Assembly (NCBI RefSeq): GCF_900142135.1
Contig: NZ_FQZU01000024.1
Coordinates: 28,211-92,210 of the forward strand
DNA from: Desulfatibacillum alkenivorans DSM 16219
GTDB taxonomy: Bacteria > Desulfobacterota > Desulfobacteria > Desulfobacterales > Desulfatibacillaceae
Length of the DNA stretch: 64,000 nt
Direction: 5' to 3'
Below, in pieces: positions 21,582 through 31,029 of this stretch. The first letter of the stretch is position 1, and each line of letters opens with the position of its first letter. Made by a program: the position numbers and the translations under genes. The notes under the pieces were generated by a model that was given only the letters and a program-made list of their open reading frames with translations, ran no database searches and was not told where the DNA came from.

Positions 21582-22919
21582 ATGGCCCTGTTAGCTATTA
21601 TGGGACGCCCCAACGTGGGCAAATCAACCTTGTTCAACCGCATCACCAAAAGCCGTAAGGCCATGGTGGACGACAGCCCCGGAGTCACCCGGGACCGCAA
21701 CTACGCCGACGCCGAGCATGACGGCGTAAAGTTTTCCGTGGTGGATACGGGCGGCTTTTCCAAAAACGACCCGGACGCCTTTGTGGATTTGATTCACTTT
21801 CAGGTGAACCAGGCAATCGAAGAGGCGGACGCCATTGCCATGGTCTTTGACGGAAAAGACGGCCCCTCCCCTTTTGACCGGGACCTGTTATCCGTGCTGC
21901 GGCCTATTGACAAGCCGATTTTTTACCTGGTTAATAAAATCGACTCGGCCGACCTGGAATATCTTATGGCCGACTTCGCCGAATTGGGCGTGGGCGAGCT
22001 GCATCCCGTCTCCGGTGAGCACGGCTACGGCATTCCAACCTTTTTGGATATGATCGTGAAGGTTTTGCCCAAAGCTTCCCCCAAGCTGGAAGAGGATATG
22101 ATCAGCATCGGCGTGGTGGGCAGGCCCAACGCGGGGAAATCCTCCCTCATCAATAAAATTCTCGGCCAGGAAAGGCTTTTGGTCAGCGACACTCCCGGCA
22201 CCACCCGGGACGCCGTGGATACGGTTTGCCAGGTGAATGGAAAGCCTTATCTCCTACTGGACACCGCGGGCATCCGGCGCAAAGGCAAGGTCAAGCACAA
22301 GCTGGAAAAATTCTCCATAGTGCGGGCTTTAAAGGGCTTGGAGCGATGCGACGTGGCCCTGGTCATGCTGGACGCCACCGAAGGCATTACGGATCAGGAC
22401 GTGCACATTGCGGGATATGCGGAGGAAAGAAAATGCGGGTGCATATTCCTGGCGAACAAGTGGGACTTGGTCAAAGACAAAGACTGGGCGTTGAAGAAGA
22501 TCAAGGACGATGTTCGCATGAACGCCAAGTTCCTCAACTACGCCCCGTTCATGACCATTTCGGCCCTGACCGGCCAGCGGGTGCATAGAATCTTCGAACT
22601 GGTGGACAAGGTGTACGCCCAATACACCACACGCATCTCAACCAGCAAGCTGAACCGCATGCTGGAAAACGCCATTACAAGGCACGAGCCGCCCTATCAC
22701 AAAGGCCGCAGGCTCAAGTTTTATTACGCTACCCAGGTGAGCACGAAACCGCCCACCATTGTATGTTTTGTAAACCATCCCGATGCGGTGCACTTTTCCT
22801 ATAAACGTTTTTTGATCAACCATATCCGCGAGGAAACCGGCCTGGATCAAACGCCGATCCGCCTTTTATTCAGGCAGCGGGACCGCAAGGACCTGAAGGT
22901 TTTAAAAAGCGGGGGTTAA
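21582..22919 (+). CDS. der: Ribosome biogenesis GTPase Der (EngA)
   Basis: A 445-residue protein with the double GTPase layout unique to Der. G domain 1 has [17 protein letters not shown] and NKID. G domain 2 has [22 protein letters not shown] and NKWD. A KH-like C-terminal domain with [18 protein letters not shown] completes the protein. It is needed for 50S subunit maturation. AGGGA precedes the ATG. It leads a run of three plus-strand genes. Confidence 0.98.
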   Translation: MALLAIMGRPNVGKSTLFNRITKSRKAMVDDSPGVTRDRNYADAEHDGVKFSVVDTGGFSKNDPDAFVDLIHFQVNQAIEEADAIAMVFDGKDGPSPFDRDLLSVLRPIDKPIFYLVNKIDSADLEYLMADFAELGVGELHPVSGEHGYGIPTFLDMIVKVLPKASPKLEEDMISIGVVGRPNAGKSSLINKILGQERLLVSDTPGTTRDAVDTVCQVNGKPYLLLDTAGIRRKGKVKHKLEKFSIVRALKGLERCDVALVMLDATEGITDQDVHIAGYAEERKCGCIFLANKWDLVKDKDWALKKIKDDVRMNAKFLNYAPFMTISALTGQRVHRIFELVDKVYAQYTTRISTSKLNRMLENAITRHEPPYHKGRRLKFYYATQVSTKPPTIVCFVNHPDAVHFSYKRFLINHIREETGLDQTPIRLLFRQRDRKDLKVLKSGG

Positions 22920-22969
22920 CTGCAACATAGTCGACGGCAAACTTTTTAATCATTTTTGTCGAGGTAATC

Positions 22970-24238
22970 ATGGATTACGCACAGGCCTTCCAGGCAGTGG
23001 AAGGCGCCAAGGATTATCTGGTAAAAACGCTTCAGGAGCTTTTGGCTGTTGACACCACCCTGCCCCCGGGAAGCAACTACCGCCGGTTTCTGGAAGTGGT
23101 CGAGCCCCATTTTTTAAACCTGGGGTTCTCCACAAAACGGGTGACGGTTCCTGACGAGTTGGTAAAGCAAATTCCGCTGAATCTTTCCGGACCGCGGGAA
23201 AATCTGGTCGCCTCCCTGGACTTGAAAAAGCCGAAAGTTACGGCTTACGCCCATATGGACGTGGTTCCGGCGGATGACTCCTGGACCTGCGAGCCGTTCA
23301 ACGGAAAGGTGGAGGACGGAAAAGTCTACGGCCGGGGCGCGGTGGATATGAAAGGCTCCATCGCCTGTTTTCTGGGCGCCATGAAGGTTTTGAAGGAATT
23401 GGGCGTCGAGCCGAAATTCTCCGTGGACTGCCTGTTGTGCACCGATGAGGAGATCGGGGTCTACCCCGGCGCCAGGTATCTGGCCGAGCAGGGTTATTTT
23501 TCCAACCATATTCTATGGCTGGAATTGGGGTATATAAAGCCCGGCGTAATCATGGAAACCCTGGGCACGGCCGGAAACCTGCAATGCCGCATCAGCGCCG
23601 TGGGCAAAAGCTGCCATTCGGGCATGAATTACCTGGGCGTCAACGCCATTGAGGAAATGATTCCCATACTCAACGAACTGGTTGAGTTGAAGAAAAAGGT
23701 CCAGGCCCGTTTATCCCATTTGCCTGCTTTCCCGGATCCAAGAAATCCTTACGACATGTTGACCCCCATGTTCAACCTGGCCATTATAAAAGGCGGCATC
23801 AAGGAAAACATCGTGCCGGGAGTCTGCGAGCTGGCCATTAATCGCCGCTACACCGTGGACGAAGACCTGGACGAGGTCATGGACGAAATCCGCCGGGCCG
23901 TGGCCAGGGGGCGGGAAAAATCCAGGCTGTTGGACGTGAAAACCGAGTTTATCCACATGTATCCGCCCATGGAAATCAACCCCGAAAACCCGGCCGCCGT
24001 CAAAGCCCGGGAAGCCCGCAAGGCCGTGCACGGGGATTTACCCATCGTGGCGGGAGGCATATCCGCCTCGTCAGACCTGGGGTTTGTGGCGCAGAACATC
24101 CCGCCGGAGGATTTGCAGGTGGCCATCCTCGGTCTGTTCCGGGCGGACAACATGCTGGCCCATTGCGCGGACGAATTCACTTACGTAGACGACCTGGTCG
24201 CCATGACCAAAGAGCTTGTTTATTATTTGGGATTTTAA
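22970..24238 (+). CDS. M20 family metallopeptidase (ArgE/DapE/CPG2-like)
   Basis: A 422-residue di-zinc amidohydrolase. Zinc ligands and the catalytic acid are seen in AYAHMDVVPA, GRGAVDMKG and CTDEEIG. The dimerisation (lid) domain lies about residues 205-320. Members cleave N-acyl amino acids or small peptides: ArgE removes acetyl from acetylornithine and DapE removes succinyl from succinyl-diaminopimelate. The substrate here cannot be assigned. GAGG lies six bases before the ATG, and rarA follows after 8 bases. Confidence 0.9.
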   Translation: MDYAQAFQAVEGAKDYLVKTLQELLAVDTTLPPGSNYRRFLEVVEPHFLNLGFSTKRVTVPDELVKQIPLNLSGPRENLVASLDLKKPKVTAYAHMDVVPADDSWTCEPFNGKVEDGKVYGRGAVDMKGSIACFLGAMKVLKELGVEPKFSVDCLLCTDEEIGVYPGARYLAEQGYFSNHILWLELGYIKPGVIMETLGTAGNLQCRISAVGKSCHSGMNYLGVNAIEEMIPILNELVELKKKVQARLSHLPAFPDPRNPYDMLTPMFNLAIIKGGIKENIVPGVCELAINRRYTVDEDLDEVMDEIRRAVARGREKSRLLDVKTEFIHMYPPMEINPENPAAVKAREARKAVHGDLPIVAGGISASSDLGFVAQNIPPEDLQVAILGLFRADNMLAHCADEFTYVDDLVAMTKELVYYLGF

Positions 24239-24246
24239 GGAGTTGC

Positions 24247-25572
24247 ATGTCGCTTTTTGACCGGAAAAACGCCGAGCCCCTGGCCGAGAAAATGCGGCCC
24301 CGCACCCTGGATGAGTTCATTGGCCAGGAAGCCGTGGTGGGGGAAGGCGGCATCGTCCGCCGGGCCGTGGAGTCGGATCATCTGTTTTCCATGATTTTCT
24401 GGGGACCCCCGGGCTGCGGCAAGACTACCCTGGCCCGCATTATGGCCAACGCCTCGCAAAGCCATTTTATGCAGATTTCCGCGGTGGGATCGGGCGTCAA
24501 GCAAATCCGGGAAGTGGTGGAGGAAGCCAAGGACCGCCGCAACTTTCATGCTCAAAAAAGCATTCTGTTCGTGGACGAAATCCACCGCTTTAACAAAGCC
24601 CAGCAGGACGGTTTTTTGCCCCACGTAGAGAGCGGGATTATTACGCTCATCGGCGCCACCACGGAGAATCCCAGCTTTGAAGTCATTTCGCCCTTGCTTT
24701 CCCGATGCCGGGTGGTGGTGCTCAAGCCCCTATCCGCCGACCATATGAAAACCGTGATCCAAAACGCGGTGCAGGACGAGGAAAAAGGCCTTGGCATGTA
24801 CGACGTCGCCCTGGAGGAGGAAGCCCTGGAAAACCTGGCCCAGGGCGCGGACGGAGACGCCCGGAAGGCCTTGAACACCCTGGAGCTTGCCGTGTTTCTG
24901 GCAAGGCCGGACAAAGAAGGCCGGCGCGTCGTCACCGCGGAGCATGTGGCCCAGGCCTGGCAGAAAAAGCAGCTCAACTACGACAAGGGCGGGGACCAGC
25001 ATTTCGACATTATCTCCGCACTGCATAAAAGCCTGCGGGGCAGCGACCCCGATGCGGCGGTATATTGGCTCATGCGCATGCTGTCCGCCGGGGAGGATCC
25101 CCTTTACGTAGCCCGGCGCATGGTGCGGTTCGCGTCCGAAGACGTGGGCAACGCAGACCCCCACGCCCTGGTCATCTGCATGGCCGCGGTCCAGTCCTAT
25201 CAGTTTTTGGGATCGCCGGAAGGAGAGCTGGCCCTGGTGCAGGCCTGCCTGTATCTGGCTACGGCGCCTAAAAGCAACGCTGCGTACATGGCTTTAAAAG
25301 CGGTGAAGAAAAAAATCTCCCAAACCGGCGCCAAGCCCGTGCCCATGCACATCCGCAACGCCCCGACGGGCCTTATGAAAGAACTGGGCTACGGCGCGGA
25401 ATACAAATATCCCCACGATTACGAAGGCGCCTACGTCCCCGAAGAATACATGCCCGAAGGTCTGGAAGGGACCAGCTTTTACAGGCCCACGCCCCGCGGC
25501 TATGAAAGCGTCATCAAAAAACGCATGGACCATTGGTCAGGCATAAAAAAGAACAAGAAAAATTCGGATTAG
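24247..25572 (+). CDS. rarA: Replication-associated recombination protein A (RarA/MgsA AAA+ ATPase)
   Basis: A 441-residue AAA+ ATPase related to clamp loaders and RuvB. It begins [18 protein letters not shown], the classic RarA start, followed by [11 protein letters not shown] (Walker A), FVDEIHRFN (Walker B), sensor 1 GATTENPS and the C-terminal tetramerisation domain. It acts at stalled replication forks. The start at 24247 follows AAGGAG; a longer in-frame reading from 24163 would run back into the M20 gene and is unlikely. Confidence 0.97.
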   Translation: MSLFDRKNAEPLAEKMRPRTLDEFIGQEAVVGEGGIVRRAVESDHLFSMIFWGPPGCGKTTLARIMANASQSHFMQISAVGSGVKQIREVVEEAKDRRNFHAQKSILFVDEIHRFNKAQQDGFLPHVESGIITLIGATTENPSFEVISPLLSRCRVVVLKPLSADHMKTVIQNAVQDEEKGLGMYDVALEEEALENLAQGADGDARKALNTLELAVFLARPDKEGRRVVTAEHVAQAWQKKQLNYDKGGDQHFDIISALHKSLRGSDPDAAVYWLMRMLSAGEDPLYVARRMVRFASEDVGNADPHALVICMAAVQSYQFLGSPEGELALVQACLYLATAPKSNAAYMALKAVKKKISQTGAKPVPMHIRNAPTGLMKELGYGAEYKYPHDYEGAYVPEEYMPEGLEGTSFYRPTPRGYESVIKKRMDHWSGIKKNKKNSD

Positions 25573-25608
25573 CACGGAGTTGCGCGGTTCCCGCGCCAAA
25601 GAATAAAA

Positions 25609-25657
25609 CGGCGGAGCAGGGCTGCATTAACAGCCCCGCCCCGCCGGCATTGTTTTT
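25609..25657 (+). terminator. Intrinsic terminator after rarA
   Basis: A strong, slightly imperfect stem (CGGCGGAGCAGGGCTG at 25609-25624 with CAGCCCCGCCCCGCCG at 25631-25646) has a CATTAA loop and is followed by ATTGTTTTTT. It ends the der-M20-rarA run and also lies between convergent genes. Confidence 0.88.
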
Positions 25658-25686
25658 TGGCGATGGGAGTAATCCTGTTTTGGAAA

Positions 25687-26469
25687 TTATTCGCCCTTGA
25701 ACTCGGCTTTGCGTTTGTTGATGAAAGCGTCCATGCCTTCGGCGCGGTCCTTGGTGGGGAAAACCATGGACATGGATTCGCGTTCAAAAGCCAATCCGGC
25801 TTCCAGGGTGGTGTCGCCGGCCATTTTGATGGCCGTCTTGGAGCGGGCCACGGCGATGGGCGCCTTGGAGGCGATGGTCTTAGCTATTTTCATGACCGAG
25901 TCCATGAGTTCGTCCGCGGGATACACGTGATTGACAAGGCCGACGCGCAGGGCTTCGGCTGCATCGATCATTTCGCCGGTGAAGGTCATTTCACTGGCGT
26001 AGCCGCGTCCGATAAAACGGGGAGCGCGCTGGGTGCCGCCAAATCCGGGAAACAGGCCCAGGTTGACTTCGGGAAAGCCGAATTTGGCTTTTTCGGAGGC
26101 TACGCGGAAATCGCAGGCCAGGGCCAGTTCGCAGCCGCCGCCCAGGGCGAATCCGTTGATGGCCGCGATGACCGGCTTTTCACACAGGTCAATGGCGTAC
26201 ATGGCTTTTTGGCCGTTGGCTATGAAAGTACGGAAATCCTGTAATTCCAGGGAGTTCATCTGCTTGATGTCAGCGCCCGCCACAAAGGCTTTGCCCGCGC
26301 CGGTGATGACGATTACGCGCACATCGTCATTTGCGCCCAGTTCAGTGACCGCGGCTTCCAACTCGGCGACCACGTTGGAGTTCAAGGCGTTCATGGCCTG
26401 GGGCCGATTCATGGTGATGGTTGCTATATAATCCGCTACGGTTACTTCCAGATCCTGGTAATCTGCCAT
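25687..26469 (-). CDS. Enoyl-CoA hydratase/isomerase (crotonase family)
   Basis: A 260-residue crotonase. The CoA-binding/oxyanion-hole motifs are AGADIKQM and [13 protein letters not shown]. The two usual catalytic glutamates are present (GGGCELA and [18 protein letters not shown]), which favours a hydratase reaction adding water to trans-2-enoyl-CoA. The start is set at the ATG at 26469 because of an AGGAGG just upstream. An AraC regulator is next upstream on the same strand, but the 143-base gap suggests a separate promoter (possible TTGACT-N17-TACCGG in the gap). Confidence 0.93.
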   Translation of the reverse strand: MADYQDLEVTVADYIATITMNRPQAMNALNSNVVAELEAAVTELGANDDVRVIVITGAGKAFVAGADIKQMNSLELQDFRTFIANGQKAMYAIDLCEKPVIAAINGFALGGGCELALACDFRVASEKAKFGFPEVNLGLFPGFGGTQRAPRFIGRGYASEMTFTGEMIDAAEALRVGLVNHVYPADELMDSVMKIAKTIASKAPIAVARSKTAIKMAGDTTLEAGLAFERESMSMVFPTKDRAEGMDAFINKRKAEFKGE

Positions 26470-26612
26470 GTTGCGTCCTCCTGAGATGAATGTTGAATAA
26501 CCCGCCCGGACGTCCCGGGATTTTTTCAAGTGCAATCAAATACCGGTACACCGCACAGGCCCGGGAGTCAAGAGGCGGGATGGCTTTCAAACCCGGAAAG
26601 AGAAGGGGTGTG

Positions 26613-27470
26613 TCACATATCCTGCAGATTCCGCACATAGCGGCCGGGGGTGACGCCGGTGACACGCTTGAATGCGCGGGTGAAATGGCTTTGATCGGTA
26701 AATCCTGCATCCAAAGCCGCGTCGGCGAGGCTTGATCCCTGCTCCAGTAATTCCCGGGCCTTTTTGATTCGGTATTGAACGAGGAAATCGTGAGGAGATA
26801 TTCCGGCGTTTTCCAGGAACAGGCGCTGAAAATAAAAGGGGCTCAGGCAGGCGACTCCGGCCAGCTCCTTGAGCGTCAGGTTTTCGGCGTAATGGATTTT
26901 GATGTACCCGCGAGCCCGGCTTACGGCTTCAACATGCGGGCTGATCCGGCGGAGTTCAGGCGGGTCGTCCCCGTAGCGAAGAACGGCCGTGGAAAGGACG
27001 GAAATCAGGCTGGCTTCCTTTTCCATGGTAGAACCGGATTCTTGAACCAACAGCATGAACTCTCGAATCAGGGAGTTCAGCTCCTCGTCCTTGGCGGCTA
27101 GGCATGAAAAATAGGGCGTTTTTTGGGCCTTTTCCGAAATCTGCGAGGCAAGGGATTTCAGGGCTTCCGGTTCCACGCAGATGGTGAAATACGTGTGCAT
27201 GCCGTCCTCGGATTTGCATGCATGGGGTTGGCCGGGGTTGATCAAAAAGACGTCTTTGGGTCCGATGACCATGGAGGCGCCTTTTTGGTCTATCACGCGT
27301 TTTCCTTCCAGGACGATCCCGATGGAAAAGCCGTCATGGACGTGACGCGAAAACGCGTTGGTCACGTGGAGTCCATGGACGGCCTGAATATGGGGGATGT
27401 CCGGAAAGCTGTAAAACCGGACGTTTTCCTGATTGGATGTCCTCACGCCTTGGCGGTCTCCGCTGCGCAA
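26613..27470 (-). CDS. AraC family transcriptional regulator
   Basis: A 285-residue regulator. The N-terminal cupin-like sensor domain (RHVHDGFSIGIVLEGKRV, INPGQPHAC) is followed by two helix-turn-helix motifs in the last 100 residues (LTLKELAGVACLSPFYFQRL and SLADAALDAGFTDQSHFTRA) ending GVTPGRYVRN. The sensor domain is the type that binds small ligands such as sugars or amino acids. It follows a free-standing cupin gene by 4 bases, so the two are probably co-transcribed. The target genes are unknown; the crotonase just downstream is one candidate. Confidence 0.93.
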   Translation of the reverse strand: MRSGDRQGVRTSNQENVRFYSFPDIPHIQAVHGLHVTNAFSRHVHDGFSIGIVLEGKRVIDQKGASMVIGPKDVFLINPGQPHACKSEDGMHTYFTICVEPEALKSLASQISEKAQKTPYFSCLAAKDEELNSLIREFMLLVQESGSTMEKEASLISVLSTAVLRYGDDPPELRRISPHVEAVSRARGYIKIHYAENLTLKELAGVACLSPFYFQRLFLENAGISPHDFLVQYRIKKARELLEQGSSLADAALDAGFTDQSHFTRAFKRVTGVTPGRYVRNLQDM

Positions 27471-27474
27471 TTTC

Positions 27475-27867
27475 CTAAACCAGCGCCGGGAAAAATTTGG
27501 CCAGCAAAACCAGCCCGCTTTTTCCGGACGCGACTTTATGCTCCACGCCTTCGGGAATTACTCCCAGACGTCCGGGATGATAGGACGTTTCCTTGTTTTG
27601 CAGAAAAAACGCGCCCTCGCCTTCGATGACTTCATGAAGCTCCCACTGGTCTTCGTGAACATGCTCCTCCAGGACGGCTCTGGGGTCGAGTTTCACTATA
27701 TGGCAGCTTAACCGGCCCTGGGTGTCCGCTCCTTTGACAAGATGCTTCAAGTACACGCCCTTGAATTTGGGGTGCCGGCTCCAAGGGATGTCTCCGGCCG
27801 CCTCTTCCTTATCTATGTAGGTTATGGCGCCGTTCGTCAAGCAGTCGGTAATTTCTTGCGTTTTCAT
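27475..27867 (-). CDS. Cupin domain protein
   Basis: A 130-residue single-domain cupin. The metal-site motifs are visible as EEHVHEDQWELHEVIEGEG (motif 1) and PEGVEHKVASG (motif 2). Such small cupins bind a metal and often act on or sense small molecules. The position directly before an AraC regulator suggests a shared regulatory circuit. A GGAG ribosome binding site precedes the ATG. Confidence 0.88.
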   Translation of the reverse strand: MKTQEITDCLTNGAITYIDKEEAAGDIPWSRHPKFKGVYLKHLVKGADTQGRLSCHIVKLDPRAVLEEHVHEDQWELHEVIEGEGAFFLQNKETSYHPGRLGVIPEGVEHKVASGKSGLVLLAKFFPALV

Positions 27868-28104
27868 GGGTTCTCCTTTCGTGGTTAAGCGTTATAATCC
27901 GTGCTTTTGAAAGGAGTATGGACCATGGCATGGATTCCGTATTGTAGAATCTTGCTATTTTTAAAGGGAGGTTTACGGCGCTGGGGTCTGAATAAGCTGG
28001 ATTGTCCGCTTCATCGAAGCCGTCCCCGTTTAAAAATCGGGCATTCAGGCCTTTGTGAAGCGGGATAGCATTGGATAATTACCTGAATTTATGCTGCTTT
28101 GGTA

Positions 28105-28132
28105 TGCATTCCCACGACAGCATGGGAACGAG
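28105..28132. repeat. Short palindromic intergenic element
   Basis: ATTCCCA-cgacagc-ATGGGAACGAG resembles the widespread CCCACG...GTGGGAACGAG palindromes found between genes. Arms TTCCCA and TGGGAA enclose an 8-base loop. Only one copy is seen in the window. Confidence 0.45.
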
Positions 28133-28234
28133 AAATAGTTTTCAGACCACAGATAGCACGGAAGCCACAGAAATCTTCTTTCCATGTTCTCCGTGCATTC
28201 CGTGGTTGATTGCAAACGTGAGCGTTGGTTGGAA

Positions 28235-28274
28235 TAAAAAAAAAGGGAGCCGCCGGTTGATTCCAGGGCTCCCC
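28235..28274 (-). terminator. Intrinsic terminator of PocR operon
   Basis: On the minus strand, GGGAGCC and GGCTCCC arms are followed by nine T residues (plus-strand A run at 28236-28244). It lies 30 bases beyond the stop of the 133-residue gene. Confidence 0.85.
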
Positions 28275-28303
28275 TTGTTGAATGCCGTCAAACAGCAGGC
28301 TGC

Positions 28304-28705
28304 TTATTTGCTTGCGCTGGCGTAGGCCTCGGCAATGCGGGCGGCGATGTAATCCGCCTTGGCCGGGTCGGGGTCGTCGGCGTCAAAGCAGTAGCCGTCC
28401 TGGCCCAGCAAGCCTTCGGGGATGAGGTCGCCCTCTTCGTCGGGATCCGTGATCATGTCCCCGTAAAAGCAGACGGAAAGCCAGCGATCCGCGGGATCGT
28501 CGTCCACCACGTCAACCATCACGTACAAAGGCCGGTCGGTCTGGGCCGGATGTTTGGCGCGGAGCGAGTAAGACACTCCAGGCCGGGCGTTAAATTCCAG
28601 TTCGGCGCTGTCCTGGCTTTCCAAAAGATCCTTGAACTTGAGAAAGGCGGGTTTCATGCCATTCGTGTCTTCCCATTCCTCGATGAATTTTTTCAGTTCC
28701 TGCAT
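28304..28705 (-). CDS. Conserved hypothetical acidic protein
   Basis: A 133-residue soluble, strongly acidic protein starting with a helical stretch (MQELKKFIEEWEDTNG), then a beta-rich part (GVSYSLRAKHP, PLYVMVDVVDDDP, WLSVCFYGDMI) and an acidic tail region (CFDADDPDPAKADYIAARIAEAYA). I do not recognise a named family. It follows the PocR-domain gene by 23 bases and ends at a clear terminator, so the two form an operon and probably act together. The gene has strong coding bias and a ribosome binding site, so it is likely real. Confidence 0.75.
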   Translation of the reverse strand: MQELKKFIEEWEDTNGMKPAFLKFKDLLESQDSAELEFNARPGVSYSLRAKHPAQTDRPLYVMVDVVDDDPADRWLSVCFYGDMITDPDEEGDLIPEGLLGQDGYCFDADDPDPAKADYIAARIAEAYASASK

Positions 28706-28728
28706 TTTTCATCTCCTTGGAAATTGGA

Positions 28729-29223
28729 TTATTTGATAAGTTCTTTTAAACGGGATTCTATAAATTCCGCACATTCCTCTGCTTTGGATTCCGGCATGGT
28801 CTTTACGCTGGAAATCAGCTCTTCAATCTTATCTTCTTCCATGCCGGTGGTTTTTTGGACCAGAAAATCCTCCACCTCTCCGTCTTCGAACAAGGCGCCG
28901 CAACCGCCGATGGTTCCCAAAAACTCGTCTCCGGAGAAAATAGGCACGGAAATCTTCACCATGCCGGCGTCGCATTCGCTAACCACGGACCGACGGGTTT
29001 GCTTTGCCTGGGCCGTGAAGCTCTGGGCCGCCGTGGCGCAGATGCTTCCCAGGGCCTCGGGGCATTTTTTAATTTCAGGACAAAGGTCGTTGCACCATTT
29101 GCCGGCGTGGGTTACATGCCCGCCTTCAGGGTCTGACACGGAGCAGTCCAATCCATATTTGTCCTGAATCTCCCTAACAAGGGCTTCCCATTCTTCCACG
29201 CTCATAACATCCGTCAAGGTCAT
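28729..29223 (-). CDS. Stand-alone PocR-type sensory domain protein
   Basis: A 164-residue protein that is essentially one PocR domain. It has CSVSDPEGGHVTHAGKWCNDLCPEI, CPEALGSICATAAQS and KISVPIFSGDEFLGTIGGCG. PocR domains bind small ligands, often with cysteines near the pocket, and are usually fused to AraC or histidine-kinase output modules. Here no output domain is attached, so it may work by protein contact, perhaps with the acidic protein encoded 23 bases downstream. Confidence 0.85.
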   Translation of the reverse strand: MTLTDVMSVEEWEALVREIQDKYGLDCSVSDPEGGHVTHAGKWCNDLCPEIKKCPEALGSICATAAQSFTAQAKQTRRSVVSECDAGMVKISVPIFSGDEFLGTIGGCGALFEDGEVEDFLVQKTTGMEEDKIEELISSVKTMPESKAEECAEFIESRLKELIK

Positions 29224-29413
29224 TTTATATTCCTTTCGTATATGTCAGGTTGCCGCGCGACCGCACTTTTATTCGCCTGCGAACGGCAACCGGAAATTTA
29301 TGCAACAGGGGCGCAAAAAAGCGCCTTTGCCGCTGAAATTGCAACACGGGCGGGCCGCTCCAGGCGGGGCCGCGCTCCTTGATTGTAAAGGTCATGCCAC
29401 TTTTAAAGGAAAA

Positions 29414-29487
29414 AGTGAACGCCCTTTCAAGGATTAAATGTGCGTTAGGGATTTAACTGCATGTTATTGCGGGGCAATATTTTTTTT
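29414..29487 (+). ncRNA. Candidate small RNA
   Basis: A promoter-like pair, TTGATT (29379-29384), 17 bases and TTTAAA (29402-29407), would start a transcript near 29414. A compact hairpin TATTGC-ggg-GCAATA (29465-29479) followed by eight T residues (29480-29487) would end it about 75 nucleotides later. No plus-strand gene lies upstream that would need this terminator. This is a prediction from signals only. Confidence 0.35.
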
Positions 29488-29790
29488 GGGTTTTCATGGA
29501 ACAGCCTTTTTGTCGCGGATTCCCAGGCCTTCCGGCCCTTACAGCCGCCGGGGAGTTGGCCGGGGCCGAGGGCGCGCGGGGATTTACCGGGGCGGCTTAA
29601 AGGGCGATTGCCAAGACGGCCTTGTTTATGGTATTGGCCTTTTCTGAAATGACCAATGGTCATATAGGGCGGCGCCAAAATGCGGCCCTCATGGGTAATG
29701 TCATGATAACCTATTTATTTTAATTGGTTATTTGCCTTTGCTTCATTTAAATGATATATTCGGCCTGCAATTTTTCCAGGATCAGAGCCG

Positions 29791-29818
29791 TTCATTTGAA
29801 CGAAGTGCTTGTTATATT
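29791..29818 (+). promoter_or_regulatory. Possible promoter for CGGC-like/MBL operon
   Basis: TTCATT (29791-29796), a 16-base spacer and TATATT (29813-29818) lie 18 bases before the CGGC-like gene. The short distance would give a very short leader, so this is a weak call. Confidence 0.4.
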
Positions 29819-29836
29819 TAGATGAAAGGATTTAAT

Positions 29837-30217
29837 ATGGAAAAGATAGGCATCATTCGTTGCGAAAAGAATGAAACAACGTGTCCGCTGGTCGGCTGCA
29901 TCAAGCCCATGTCCGGCAAGGCCCAGGCGTACAAGGATTATGAAGATCCGCAACTGATGGGCGTTTTCACATGCCGTTGTCCGGGGGACAACGTGGTTGA
30001 GCTCGCTGGGATTATGAAGAAGAAGGGGATAGAGTTCATACACTTTCCCACGTGTTTGTTTTCCACAAAAACTGAAGACGGATGGGCGTCCGAGCCCGGC
30101 GGGTTTTGCGGCAAGCTGCCTGAATTGATGAAGGCGGTGCACGAAGCCACAGGGCTTCCGGTGGTCGCGGGCACGGGGCATCTGCCGAAAGGCCATATAG
30201 TAGAGGTTATAAAATAG
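29837..30217 (+). CDS. CGGC domain-like cysteine-rich protein
   Basis: A 126-residue protein with the CGGC-domain layout. IGIIRCEKNETTCPLVGC is followed by VFTCRCPGDNVVELAGIMKKKG, FIHFPTCLFS and ATGLPVVAGTGH. The eponymous CGGC is replaced by CRC (TCRCPG), so this is a variant. The cysteines suggest metal binding, and the fold is thought to bind zinc or iron. The ATG at 29837 is favoured over 29822 because AAAGGA lies six bases before it. It is followed after 4 bases by an MBL-fold gene. Confidence 0.8.
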   Translation: MEKIGIIRCEKNETTCPLVGCIKPMSGKAQAYKDYEDPQLMGVFTCRCPGDNVVELAGIMKKKGIEFIHFPTCLFSTKTEDGWASEPGGFCGKLPELMKAVHEATGLPVVAGTGHLPKGHIVEVIK

Positions 30218-30221
30218 GATT

Positions 30222-30887
30222 ATGGAAAAAATCACCGTCACGATTGTTTATGACAACACCACGACCCGGGAGGATCTGGAAGCTCATTGGGGTTTTGCAG
30301 CGGTAATTCAGGCGCATGGCCATACCTTGTTGTTCGACACGGGCCACAAGTGGGAGATTTTGTCCGCAAACATGAAAGCCCTGGGTTTTTCTCCGGACGA
30401 GATCGAGGCGGTGGTTATTTCTCACAATCATTTTGATCATGCAGGCGGCCTGGAGGGTTTTTTGGCCCAAAAGGCCGTTCCTGTTTACGTCCCCAAATCC
30501 TGCCCAACTCTCTTTGAAGCGGCCAAGCAGATTAATGTCAGCGGGCCCCGGGAGATATTCCCGGGGATTCGTTCCACCGGAGAGTTGGGGGATTTTGAGC
30601 AATCCCTGGTTGTGGAAGCCGCAGACGGCCTATTGGTGATCGCCGGGTGCTCCCACCCGGGCGTGGACGTCATCCTGAAGGCGGCTTCGTCTTTTGGAGA
30701 GGTCAAGTCTTTAGTGGGCGGCCTTCACGCCTTTACCCAGATGGAGGTTTTGCGGAATCTGGAATTGATTTGCCCCACCCACTGTACGCAGCACATTTTG
30801 ATGATCAAGAACCTGTATCCCATGGCGTATCGGGAAGGAGGCGCGGGAGTGGTTTTAGAGTGGGATCCTCCGCAGGGGCCCGCCTGA
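30222..30887 (+). CDS. MBL-fold metallo-hydrolase
   Basis: A 221-residue metallo-beta-lactamase fold protein with the HNHFDHAGG metal motif (HxHxDH) near residue 70, LLFDTGHKW before it, GCSHPGVD after it and GGLHAF near the end. It resembles the small archaeal-type MBL proteins annotated as dihydropterin ribofuranosylaminobenzene phosphate synthase-like. The true substrate is unknown. It is in an operon with the CGGC-like gene (4-base gap). Confidence 0.88.
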   Translation: MEKITVTIVYDNTTTREDLEAHWGFAAVIQAHGHTLLFDTGHKWEILSANMKALGFSPDEIEAVVISHNHFDHAGGLEGFLAQKAVPVYVPKSCPTLFEAAKQINVSGPREIFPGIRSTGELGDFEQSLVVEAADGLLVIAGCSHPGVDVILKAASSFGEVKSLVGGLHAFTQMEVLRNLELICPTHCTQHILMIKNLYPMAYREGGAGVVLEWDPPQGPA

Positions 30888-31029
30888 TTGGGAGGAAGTA
30901 ATTTTCGCATGTGTGAAAAATAGCTTGCAAAAAAGCGCATAGTAGCATTCAATTCCGGTCAGACATCCTGGGCGCCTGATCATGAAGCATCAAGCGCGGC
31001 GGGATGATTTTTTTTGATCGGAGTATGTT

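Larger units (their letters stand above)
27868..28303. other. Gene-free interval with degenerate repeat-like DNA
   Basis: Four hundred and thirty-six bases with no credible gene. It holds the palindromic element at 28105-28132, then a stretch rich in ACCACAGA, GCCACAGA and TCCGTGCATTCCGTGG, of the kind that recurs in intergenic DNA of many Desulfobacterota. It ends with the terminator of the gene at 28304-28705. An 84-codon open frame here has no protein-like pattern. Confidence 0.6.
29224..29836. other. Large intergenic region (613 bases)
   Basis: No protein gene is supported here; the open frames of 60-77 codons have no recognisable features. It contains a small hairpin, GGCGC-aaaaaa-GCGCC (29310-29326), a possible small RNA unit with its own promoter and terminator (29379-29487), and the likely promoter of the CGGC-like gene near its right end. 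Confidence 0.55.

Noticed and set aside
28071..28325. An 84-codon plus-strand open frame
   Set aside because: It spans degenerate repeat-like DNA and the terminator of the opposite-strand gene; no protein pattern.
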